DNA of 39,869 nucleotides from Candidatus Zipacnadia bacterium (GTDB taxonomy: Bacteria > Armatimonadota > Zipacnadia > JALGUG01), in NCBI GenBank assembly GCA_029820995.1, contig JALGUG010000008.1, forward strand, positions 1-39,869, in the 5' to 3' direction. Under the pieces are notes generated by a model. It had not been told where the DNA came from, searched no databases, and was given only the letters and a program-made list of their open reading frames with translations. Of this stretch, positions 26,359 through 34,143 are shown piece after piece (the first letter of the stretch is position 1; each line of letters starts with the position of its first letter). The translations under genes and the position numbers were made by a program.

Positions 26359-28011
26359 GTGTCGGTAGATCGAGGGTTAGGGGTGATCGCCGTGGCCGAA
26401 CGACTAGGCGACCGGTATGAAGCAGTTAAGGAGTTGACGCGGCAGGACCACTGTCGCGGTCTGCGCGCCCGCGATGTGTTGCTGGGCCAGAGCGTGCTGG
26501 CGGTGGCTCTGGAGCCCTCGGCGGCGGTGCTCGGAGCACAGCGAGACCGTCTGGCGGAGGCTTTCCGGAAGGAGTTGCGGGCTGTGTCGCACTGCGCCGA
26601 CGCACGAATCGCGGCGCCGATCGAGTTGCGATTGGAGGGAACGGAGCCCTTTGCGATCTTCGAAGATCCGGCTCGTCCCTCGCTGGCCGAGCGACTGCAG
26701 CGCTCCGTGTCCTGGGAGCACGCCATTACGCTGGCTCGCGATCTCTGCGATGTCCTGAGCTTACTCCAACAGCAGGGGCTGCAGTTCACCGCGGTCCCGC
26801 TGCCGTTCCTGTTCCGCACCGACGAGGACCGCCTGCGGTGGGTGCATCTGGGGATCGGCAACCTGACGGACAGCCCCACGTCGCTGGCCGCGGCCGGGCG
26901 GACCGTCTCCGCGCCGCACGCCTCGCCCGAGGAACTGCGCGGCGGGCCGGTGAGCGGGCGGTCACTGGTGTTCTCCGTCGCGGCCGTGCTGTATGAACTC
27001 CTATGCGGCGCCCGTGCCTTCCCCGGAGAGACGGTGCCGGAGATTCTGGCTGCGATGGACCGCGGTGAACCCGAGCCACTGTGGCTGAAGGATAGCATGA
27101 TCCCGGGCGATCTGGCGGACCTGGTTCAGCGTTCGCTGCAGGCCGATCCGGACCGCCGTCCGGCCGACCTGCAGGCCTTCGCGCAAGAGCTGGCCGCGGC
27201 CGCCGAGAGCTTGACGCCGGGCGTGCCGGCCGAAGAGCACGCCGCCGCCGTCCCGCTGCCGCCGGCAGCTCCGCTCGCTGAGCCGCAGCCCGAGCCGGAG
27301 GAAGCTCCGGAGCCTGTCGAGACGGCCGCGGCCGTGGAAGTACCGGAGACGGCCCAGGCAGCCGGGCAGCAGCCGCAAGAGCCCGTGGAGCCGACCTTGG
27401 CTGTGCCCGCCGAGCCGGTGGAGGCTCCCGCGGAGGCCGTCGGGGCTGCTCCCGAGCCCGCTGAGGAGAAGGCGACTGCCGAGCCGGGCAAGTCATACCT
27501 GAAGGCGATCCTCATCGGCGGCGCCGCGGCGGTTTGGCTGGCGCTGACCATCGGGGCGTTGGCTCTGACCTGGAGCAAGTTCGCCGGGCAACCGGAGCCG
27601 GCAGTGCCGAGCGCCGCGGCTGTGCCCATTCAACCCGCCGCACCCGTGGAGCAGCCGCCGGCCGTTGCTCCGAGGGCCGAAGCGCGACCGGCTGCGCCTC
27701 CGACAGCGGCTCCCGAGCTCCCGGCACCTCGCGTGCCGCCGAGCGCGGCAGCGCCCGCCGCACCGTCCCGCCCGCCGACGGCGACCGTGCCCCGGGTGCG
27801 CGTTCGCAGACTCCGTCGGGCACGGCCGCACGCAGCACCGCCGCGGTACGTCCGTCTGCCGGGAATGACCCGCGCGGTTGACATCCGCCATTCGCCGGTG
27901 GCGAGCCCGGTCCCGGGCGGTTCGTACGGCCGCAGCTCCGGGTACGCTTTCCGCAATCCGAGCTTCCATCCGAACTCCAAGGCGGCGAGGATCAGGCGCG
28001 CGGGCTGGTGA
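26359..28011 (+). CDS. Membrane-anchored Hanks-type kinase-like protein, probable pseudokinase
   Basis: Kinase-fold traces (ASPEELRGGPVSGRSLVFSVAAVLYELLCGARAFPGETVPEILAAM; ADLVQRSLQADPDRRPADLQAFAQEL), Ala/Pro/Glu linker, TM AILIGGAAAVWLALTIGALAL, Pro/Ala-rich tail. Lys, HRD and DFG motifs not found. Confidence 0.7.
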   Translation: MSVDRGLGVIAVAERLGDRYEAVKELTRQDHCRGLRARDVLLGQSVLAVALEPSAAVLGAQRDRLAEAFRKELRAVSHCADARIAAPIELRLEGTEPFAIFEDPARPSLAERLQRSVSWEHAITLARDLCDVLSLLQQQGLQFTAVPLPFLFRTDEDRLRWVHLGIGNLTDSPTSLAAAGRTVSAPHASPEELRGGPVSGRSLVFSVAAVLYELLCGARAFPGETVPEILAAMDRGEPEPLWLKDSMIPGDLADLVQRSLQADPDRRPADLQAFAQELAAAAESLTPGVPAEEHAAAVPLPPAAPLAEPQPEPEEAPEPVETAAAVEVPETAQAAGQQPQEPVEPTLAVPAEPVEAPAEAVGAAPEPAEEKATAEPGKSYLKAILIGGAAAVWLALTIGALALTWSKFAGQPEPAVPSAAAVPIQPAAPVEQPPAVAPRAEARPAAPPTAAPELPAPRVPPSAAAPAAPSRPPTATVPRVRVRRLRRARPHAAPPRYVRLPGMTRAVDIRHSPVASPVPGGSYGRSSGYAFRNPSFHPNSKAARIRRAGW

Positions 28012-28030
28012 CCCGACGGCGGTCGGCGAC

Positions 28031-28101
28031 TGGGCTGTTTCACAATCCCGGTGGGAGCGCCTTCAGGGGCGATTATGCTTCGTCGTTGAGGTTCGGGAAC
28101 G
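28031..28101 (+). repeat. Intergenic repeat family b, copy 3 (degenerate)
   Basis: tgggctgtttcacaatcccggtgggagcgccttcaggggcgattatgcttcgtcgttgaggttcgggaac. Confidence 0.75.
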
Positions 28102-28230
28102 ACTGCCGGTCCTGCAGCGACGGTTGGCTCAGGTCACGCATCTGGGCGACCTTGGAGGGGCTGGATACGAGGCTACAGGCCGTCTGCAGCCGAAGTATCC
28201 AGCCCGACACGGGGTCCGGGAGGTCCAAAT

Positions 28231-28290
28231 GCGGTCCGAATGGGGCCCCTGCGTCTCGCTAACGCGAGCCGCTTGTCCCTATCCGGCCCT
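28231..28290 (-). repeat. Intergenic repeat family a, long form, copy 5 (inverted)
   Basis: Reverse complement agggccggatagggacaagcggctcgcgttagcgagacgcaggggccccattcggaccgc aligns with 10982-11044. Confidence 0.82.
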
Positions 28291-28370
28291 TCCACGGCAC
28301 GCTCCGCGCGAAGTGTTGTTGTGGTATTGGTAGTGCCGTCAGTCCCAGTCCCGCCTTGCGGCACACAAAG

Positions 28371-28396
28371 GAGGCGCGGCCCGAAGGCCGCGCCTC
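28371..28396 (-). terminator. GC-rich UUCG-tetraloop terminator of the 28425 gene
   Basis: On minus strand GAGGCGCGGCC-TTCG-GGCCGCGCCTC followed by ctttgtgt; 28 nt past the stop. Confidence 0.75.
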
Positions 28397-28424
28397 GATT
28401 ACTCCACACGCGTTTGCGGCGTGC

Positions 28425-28784
28425 TCACCAGGACCGGTACCGATTGTAACGGTCGTAGTGGCGGTAATGGCGGTCGTAGCGATGGCTGCGATGCCGGCTC
28501 CGGCGATGGTCGTCGTAGCGGTGCTCGTAGCGCGGGTAATGGCCGCGACGATGGTGACGGTAGTGGCGATAGTTGTAGCTGTGATGACGATAGTGGTCGT
28601 TATCATTGTCCGCCAGGATACTCAGGAGCGCCAAACCGCCGATGATCGCCAGGGCCGTGTTCCGGCGCCCTTCACGCGAAGCCTGCGCCGGAGGGATCGA
28701 GGTTGCCAGCAGGGCCACTGTGATCAGGGCCACGACAAACAGTCCGAAGTAGCTGCTGCGACTGTAGGTTAGGTTGCGGGTCAT
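28425..28784 (-). CDS. Small secreted or anchored His/Arg/Tyr-rich protein
   Basis: Hydrophobic signal SSYFGLFVVALITVALLATSIPPAQA; tail DNDNDHYRHHSYNYRHYRHHRRGHYPRYEHRYDDHRR…; SD-like gagagagg upstream of ATG. Confidence 0.7.
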   Translation of the reverse strand: MTRNLTYSRSSYFGLFVVALITVALLATSIPPAQASREGRRNTALAIIGGLALLSILADNDNDHYRHHSYNYRHYRHHRRGHYPRYEHRYDDHRRSRHRSHRYDRHYRHYDRYNRYRSW

Positions 28785-28843
28785 CTTATTCACCCTCTCT
28801 CCTCAACTGTCGAGGTGCTTCTGTTGGCTCCCCCAGAGCAATC

Positions 28844-28879
28844 TACTATGGCCTATCGTAATTACTATACCCTATAGTA
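28844..28879. promoter_or_regulatory. Two tandem 17-bp dyads (28844-28860, 28863-28879)
   Basis: TACTATGGCCTATCGTA and TACTATACCCTATAGTA, centres 19 bp apart, upstream of the 28784 minus start. Confidence 0.6.
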
Positions 28880-29146
28880 GCAATTCATAGTGTGAACAAG
28901 CCAACAGAAACGCCGCCACCAGCGGCCGGCTTCAGGCGGCTCTGTCGCGTCCGAGGGACCCAATCGGCAACGGCAAGAAGTGGAGGAGGCGATTCTGCGG
29001 AGGACGCACCGTCGAGGAGAACGGCAAACGCGGGGAGAACCGGCCCTCAACGCTCCCGGAGGCCTTTCCTCCCCACGCTTGCAGATGCTCTTAAGCGCCG
29101 GGCTAAAGCCCGACTACGGTCTTCCTGAGCCCGCCCGCTGGCGCCG

Positions 29147-29773
29147 CTAGAAGTCGTAGCTGGGGTGCCAGTACCGCTGGTCGTCGAGGTCGTTCTTCTT
29201 CATCCACTTGGCGTGTCCGTCGTAGAACCCCACATTCAGGCCGTCGTTGTGCGGATCCTGAACGCGGCTGGTGAAGTAGTACCGATGACTATCGCCGGCG
29301 GGGCGCCAGGCTGCATAGCCGTAGTAGTCGTTGTCGCCGATCATCACTTTCTGCGAGGGCGTGTTGCACTGCGCCAGTGAGCGATTGTCCATGTCCATAT
29401 TGTCCCAGTAGGACAGCCCGACTCCCTGTCGGCCCGCGGGAGCGTTGGGCCGCAGAACCTGGTCCCCCGTCTGGGCTGCGTCCGACGGGCAGACGAAGAC
29501 CTGAAAGTTCTTCACATAGGGCATCACAACTTCGTGGGTGCAGTACAGCCAGTTGTGGCCCGAGTCTCCGCAGCGATGGATGCACGTTCGCTCGTCGTAG
29601 TCCTGGAAGTACATCAAATACCCGAGGCTGATCTGCTTGACATTCGACAGGCAGCTTGTCTGCCGCGCCTTCTCCCGCGCCCTTGCGAACACCGGGAACA
29701 GGATCGCGGCCAGGATCGCGATGATCGCGATTACCACCAACAACTCAATCAAGGTGAAACCTCTGTTGCGCAC
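29147..29773 (-). CDS. Type II secretion/type IV pilin-like prepilin with DUF1559-like C-terminus
   Basis: [47 protein letters not shown] aggagg spaced for GTG at 29773. Confidence 0.92.
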   Translation of the reverse strand: MRNRGFTLIELLVVIAIIAILAAILFPVFARAREKARQTSCLSNVKQISLGYLMYFQDYDERTCIHRCGDSGHNWLYCTHEVVMPYVKNFQVFVCPSDAAQTGDQVLRPNAPAGRQGVGLSYWDNMDMDNRSLAQCNTPSQKVMIGDNDYYGYAAWRPAGDSHRYYFTSRVQDPHNDGLNVGFYDGHAKWMKKNDLDDQRYWHPSYDF

Positions 29774-29898
29774 TCGCAGCACCTCCTGTAGTTTGTCCCG
29801 ACCAGAACATCAAGACTTCTTCGTCATCAGAACACAACCTACCGCCTTTATTAACCCGCTGGCACCGCAATGGTTCCAACAATCTCAGTATACGCCGC

Positions 29899-30876
29899 TT
29901 AGGACCGCGGCCGATACCGTGAGGGGAACGCCGCCCCGTACTCCTTCACCGGCGGCGGGCCGTACATGTCGAAGTACTCCTGGTCGAGGAACACGCCGAA
30001 GGTGGTGGCGCGGCGAAAGCCCAGCGAGGCGTAGAACTCCAGGTCGGCGGCCATCACCTCCGGCGTCACCGGCAGCATCTTCGCCGGACGCTTCCAGCCC
30101 GAATGCCGCGAGGCGTCCAGCCAATACTCCAGCACCTGCGCGCCCTCGGTCCCAAAGAACTCGACCAGGCGCCGCAAGCTCGCCACGTGCTCCCGGTTGG
30201 CCGCGCAGTCCGGATCGTTCAGCGGCACTTCCCATGAGCGCCGGATCGGCGCGTACTCCAGGAACACGCCCGGCTCCGGCGCGATGTGCTCGGGTGGTGT
30301 GAGCGTGTCGTGATAGGCCAGCGCGGCCGCCCGGGCCCGGGGATCGAACTCGCGCAGGCCCCTCAGGATCGCGTGGACCGCCACCAGGTTCTGGTCCGCG
30401 GGCGACAGCTCCCGGCACGTTGGACAGCGGCACCAGGGCCTTCCGTCGTCGCCCCAGTAGTAGTACCGATGCGTGGTCGGCGTCAGCCGGGCCGCCAGCT
30501 TGGCCGCGTTCTCGCCGATGACCTCCAGCGCCGCCGGCGAGGAGACGCACAGGTTGCAGTCCGGCTTACGTTCGCCGTCCTCGTCCATGCGGAACATCTC
30601 CGGGTCGCGCTCGAACAGCTCGCGCGGCAGCAGCTCCCCGCAGGCGTGCAGCTCATACTCCAGATCCAGCCCTGCTGCGGCCACCTGGTTGAGGAACGCC
30701 TGTCCGCCGTCCGTTTCCACGAACGACACGAGCTTGGAGGGCGGCCCGCCCAGCACGTGCAGCGCAATCACGTTCAGACCGCACTGCGCTACCAGCTCCG
30801 GCCAGTGCGGATAGCTGAGGTCGGGCTCCGTGAGCACGATGCCCCGGGCCTCGTACGGTCCGCTCGTTTGACTCAT
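29899..30876 (-). CDS. DUF4838-like protein, probable carbohydrate-related
   Basis: THRYYYWGDDGRPWCRCPTCRELSPADQNLVAVHAI; FLEYAPIRRSW; start MSQTSGPYEARG. Confidence 0.7.
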   Translation of the reverse strand: MSQTSGPYEARGIVLTEPDLSYPHWPELVAQCGLNVIALHVLGGPPSKLVSFVETDGGQAFLNQVAAAGLDLEYELHACGELLPRELFERDPEMFRMDEDGERKPDCNLCVSSPAALEVIGENAAKLAARLTPTTHRYYYWGDDGRPWCRCPTCRELSPADQNLVAVHAILRGLREFDPRARAAALAYHDTLTPPEHIAPEPGVFLEYAPIRRSWEVPLNDPDCAANREHVASLRRLVEFFGTEGAQVLEYWLDASRHSGWKRPAKMLPVTPEVMAADLEFYASLGFRRATTFGVFLDQEYFDMYGPPPVKEYGAAFPSRYRPRS

Positions 30877-30905
30877 GTCATCATCTCCCTGATGGCAGCA
30901 GTCTC

Positions 30906-30940
30906 GTGCATGGCTCGGGATGAGCCGTGCCACAGGACCG
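30906..30940. repeat. Intergenic repeat family c, partial copy 3 (second hairpin)
   Basis: gtgcatggctcgggatgagccgtgccacaggaccg matches the 3' part of 24189-24254. Confidence 0.7.
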
Positions 30941-31008
30941 AAGGAACTGGAGGCTGTGCCACGGAACTAGCGTGGTGGTGCCATTGTCGTTCATTGGAGG
31001 TCTGTGCC

Positions 31009-31980
31009 GTGAAGAAGCTGATCTCTCCCGAACCCGACAAGGTGGCCGTCGTGGATGTTGAGGCGCCGGAAATGGGCCCGCGCGACGTTCTGGTGCAGGT
31101 CGTGCGCTCGCTGATTAGCCCCGGCTCGGAGCTCAATCGCGTGCGCAAGCTGCCCGGCGACAAGCCGGAGAAGTGGCCCAACTACGACCTGGGCTATGCG
31201 GCCGCGGGCAAGATCATCGAGATGGGCCCGGAGGTCGAGGGCTTCCATGTGGGGCAGCGGGTCGTCGTAGTCCGGCACCACCAGCAGCTCGTGACCTCCC
31301 CGTACGCCGGGGACCGGGTTCGCGCGACCATTCCCCTTCCCGACGAGATCTCGTGGGACCAGGCGCCCTTCGTCATGTGGGGCCGAAGCTGCTACAACTG
31401 GACCAATCAGGCGAACATTCAGCTCGGCGATACGGTGGCCATCACGGGGCTCGGCCTCGTGGGCCTGCTGATGGCCATGTGGTGCCGCCTGCGCGGTCCC
31501 GGGCAGATCATCGGCCTGGACCTGTACGAGAAGCGCCGGGAGCTGGCGGGCAAGGTCGGGGTTGAGCACGTTATTGATCCACGGGAGCCCGAAGTCGTGA
31601 GCCGAGTGAAAGCCCTGACCGACGGCCGCGGGGCCGATGTCACCATCCACTGCGTTTCCGGGGCGGCGACGGAGGCCTTCGAGCTGTCGCAGCAGCTCAC
31701 GCGCACCGGCGGGCGCGTTGTGCTGCTCGGGATCCATTCGGGCCCGCTGACCATTCGCCGCGGCGAGTTCCTGCACAAGGACCTGGTCGGCGGCGGAACT
31801 GATTACGACTACAGCCACGACATTTTCCGCATTGGGATCAGATTCATCGCCGACGGCCGCTGGCCGGTGCTGGACATCGTGACGCACAATGTGTCCTTCG
31901 AACAAGCGCCTGAGATCTACGACCTGCTCAATTTCCGCCCGCAGGAGACCGGCGCCGTTCTGCTCCGGTGGGACGCCTGA
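31009..31980 (+). CDS. MDR-family zinc-type dehydrogenase
   Basis: LGYAAAGKIIEMGPEVEGFHVGQRVVV, VAITGLGLVGLLMAMWCRLRG, EHVIDPREPEVVSRVKALTDGRGADVTIHC; GTG start. Confidence 0.9.
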   Translation: MKKLISPEPDKVAVVDVEAPEMGPRDVLVQVVRSLISPGSELNRVRKLPGDKPEKWPNYDLGYAAAGKIIEMGPEVEGFHVGQRVVVVRHHQQLVTSPYAGDRVRATIPLPDEISWDQAPFVMWGRSCYNWTNQANIQLGDTVAITGLGLVGLLMAMWCRLRGPGQIIGLDLYEKRRELAGKVGVEHVIDPREPEVVSRVKALTDGRGADVTIHCVSGAATEAFELSQQLTRTGGRVVLLGIHSGPLTIRRGEFLHKDLVGGGTDYDYSHDIFRIGIRFIADGRWPVLDIVTHNVSFEQAPEIYDLLNFRPQETGAVLLRWDA

Positions 31981-32000
31981 TCCAGCGCCCGGCCCTCTGT

Positions 32001-34121
32001 CTACTTGACCAGGATCGCCGCCTCGCCGTGGCGCAGCCGGACTCTGGTGATTGGCGGCCCCAGCGTGCCGTCCATCTTCAGGCGACGGTACGTTCCGCCC
32101 AGATCGTGGACCGATTCCGTCTGCTCGCCGTAGTCTCCGCCGCCCGGTGTCGGCTTGACCAGCACCAGCCCACGGGTAAACTCCCGCCCCAGGACCTTCC
32201 ACGCGTAATACGCGCCCTCCACGAGTGAGAGGTCGTCAAACCACGCCCGGCCCGTGCTCTGGTACACCCGGAAGTTGATCCGCCCCTCGGGGTCCTCGCC
32301 GGTCTTGAACACCGTGGAGTACAGCTTCCAGTCCGTCGTGCCGTGCACGACGATATTAATGCCGCCCCCTTGCGCGCCCTCGAATTCGTACGGGTAGATC
32401 TGCGCGCCCTGGCCTCCGGCGAGGTTCTCCGTCCTGATCCAGCCGCTCAGCGTGTAGAACGTGTTCGGCTTGAGCGTCACGTACTGCTTGTTGATGTTGT
32501 TGATCGTCGGATCGGCCGCGTCCACTCGCACCGACGACCTCCCGCCGCGCTTCACCTGCGGATCAATCGCCACCGGCTCCGCCGCGACCCAGTCGGCGGG
32601 ATTGCCGTCCGCGTCCGCCTGCTCGAAGCCGCCGTTCTTGAGCAGATTGCCCGCGGTCGGCAGCGTCTCCCCGCTCTCGGCCCAGACCTTATAGGGCCCA
32701 GTCGGCCGGCCGATATCTCGCTCGATGGCCGGGAACCACTTCTGCTCCGACTTCCGGTACGGGTGCTGACCGATGCCGAAGTACGTGTAGTTCCCGTGCA
32801 CCAGATAGTAGAGCCCGAGCCCGTACATGCGGTCCTGCTCCACCGGGACATCCGCCTTCACGCCGAACTCCCCGAACTCGGGATCGTAGACCGGGTTGTA
32901 CTGCACCATCTGAAACGCTCCGCGCCGGTCCAGGTCCGCGACTGCCTTCAGGCGCGGTTCGACTCGTGACAGCGGCGCCGCAATGTTCAGCCAGTTTTCC
33001 CACTCGGTGCCGTCAATCACAAAGGGCTTCGCATGCCAGCCGTTCGCGCTCAGCAGCTTGTCGCCGATGGCGATCTTCACCTTGGCCAGCATGACCTGCA
33101 TGTCGCGCAGCCACTGGGAGCGCTGCTCTGTCGGATACTCCAGGATCTCGCCGCCGCCTCCGGGGCCGGGAATGTGGGCCGGCGTGGTGTCAATGAACAG
33201 CCCGTCGAAGCCCTCCAACCGATCCTGCACGTAGACCTGGGCCAGGTACCGCTGATACTCCGGATGGCCCACGTACATCACGAAGTCATCGCGCGGCGGT
33301 CCCCAGAAGTAGATCGGCACGCGGCAATCCTGCTTGCGCCGGCCGGTCGCCTGGGGATTGACGAGGTTCTTCGCCTCCCGGTCGTCCACGATTCCGTCGC
33401 CATTGCGGTCATTCGCCGGGTCCCAGCCGGGACAGCGCCGCGTCTCCCTTGGATTGCCGGCCCGCTCGGCGCCGACGTGGAGCGTGACGTTGTGGTCCTC
33501 TCGGAAATGCAGGAACATGTCCTCCAGGATGCCCTCCTTGGTGAGCCCCTGTTGCACGCAGAACTCGGCCAGCCGCTTCGCCTTGTCCGAGGGAATGACC
33601 ATGGTCGCCAGCAGAGAGTAGTTCACCGCGCGGACCCGCGGATTGTGGTCCTTGACCTCTTTGCGGAAGCTCAGGTCGTACAGCTTGGCGATGGTCTCAG
33701 GCCTGCTGCCGAAGTTGAGGAAGGTGCGAATGTGGGCCAGCCGGCCCGGCAGCGGCCCGAACTTCGTCGTGAACTGGCGCACCGGCGACCACTGCCCGGC
33801 TCGCCCGTCGGCGTCCCAGACCCGCAGGCGCCAGAAGTACGTTCGCCCGCTCTCCAGCGGCCGGCCCTCGTACTCCGCGATGGGCAAGTTCGTCTTGACC
33901 CGGCCGCTGTCCCACAGGTCCGGCGCGCCGAGCCCCTCCGCGCTGCCCGCCACCTGCACCTGGTAGGCCGTCTGTCCCGGCGCCTCCCAGTAGAACTCCG
34001 GGCAGGGGTCCGCCATCGCCGACGGAGTCGCCTGCCATTCGCACAGCACGTTCGCCGGCTCCAGCGCCCACACGGCGCCGGCCGCGGCAACTGCCAGGAG
34101 GCCGATCAGTGCTCGGTCCAT
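32001..34121 (-). CDS. Secreted multidomain protein: Fn3/rhamnosidase-N-like domain, TIM-barrel-like core, C-terminal CBM-like domain
   Basis: Signal peptide MDRALIGLLAVAAAGAVWA; Fn3-like YWEAPGQTAYQVQVAG…FWRLRVWDADGRAGQWSPVRQFTT; DGLFIDTTPAHIPG; CBM-like NLLKNGGFEQADADGNPADW. Confidence 0.7.
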   Translation of the reverse strand: MDRALIGLLAVAAAGAVWALEPANVLCEWQATPSAMADPCPEFYWEAPGQTAYQVQVAGSAEGLGAPDLWDSGRVKTNLPIAEYEGRPLESGRTYFWRLRVWDADGRAGQWSPVRQFTTKFGPLPGRLAHIRTFLNFGSRPETIAKLYDLSFRKEVKDHNPRVRAVNYSLLATMVIPSDKAKRLAEFCVQQGLTKEGILEDMFLHFREDHNVTLHVGAERAGNPRETRRCPGWDPANDRNGDGIVDDREAKNLVNPQATGRRKQDCRVPIYFWGPPRDDFVMYVGHPEYQRYLAQVYVQDRLEGFDGLFIDTTPAHIPGPGGGGEILEYPTEQRSQWLRDMQVMLAKVKIAIGDKLLSANGWHAKPFVIDGTEWENWLNIAAPLSRVEPRLKAVADLDRRGAFQMVQYNPVYDPEFGEFGVKADVPVEQDRMYGLGLYYLVHGNYTYFGIGQHPYRKSEQKWFPAIERDIGRPTGPYKVWAESGETLPTAGNLLKNGGFEQADADGNPADWVAAEPVAIDPQVKRGGRSSVRVDAADPTINNINKQYVTLKPNTFYTLSGWIRTENLAGGQGAQIYPYEFEGAQGGGINIVVHGTTDWKLYSTVFKTGEDPEGRINFRVYQSTGRAWFDDLSLVEGAYYAWKVLGREFTRGLVLVKPTPGGGDYGEQTESVHDLGGTYRRLKMDGTLGPPITRVRLRHGEAAILVK

Positions 34122-34143
34122 GCTTGACACCTGCCTTCCCACG

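Noticed and set aside
30286-31008. N-terminal part of the 564-aa + ORF
   Set aside because: Antisense to the DUF4838-like gene and repeat c; the dehydrogenase starts with GTG at 31009.
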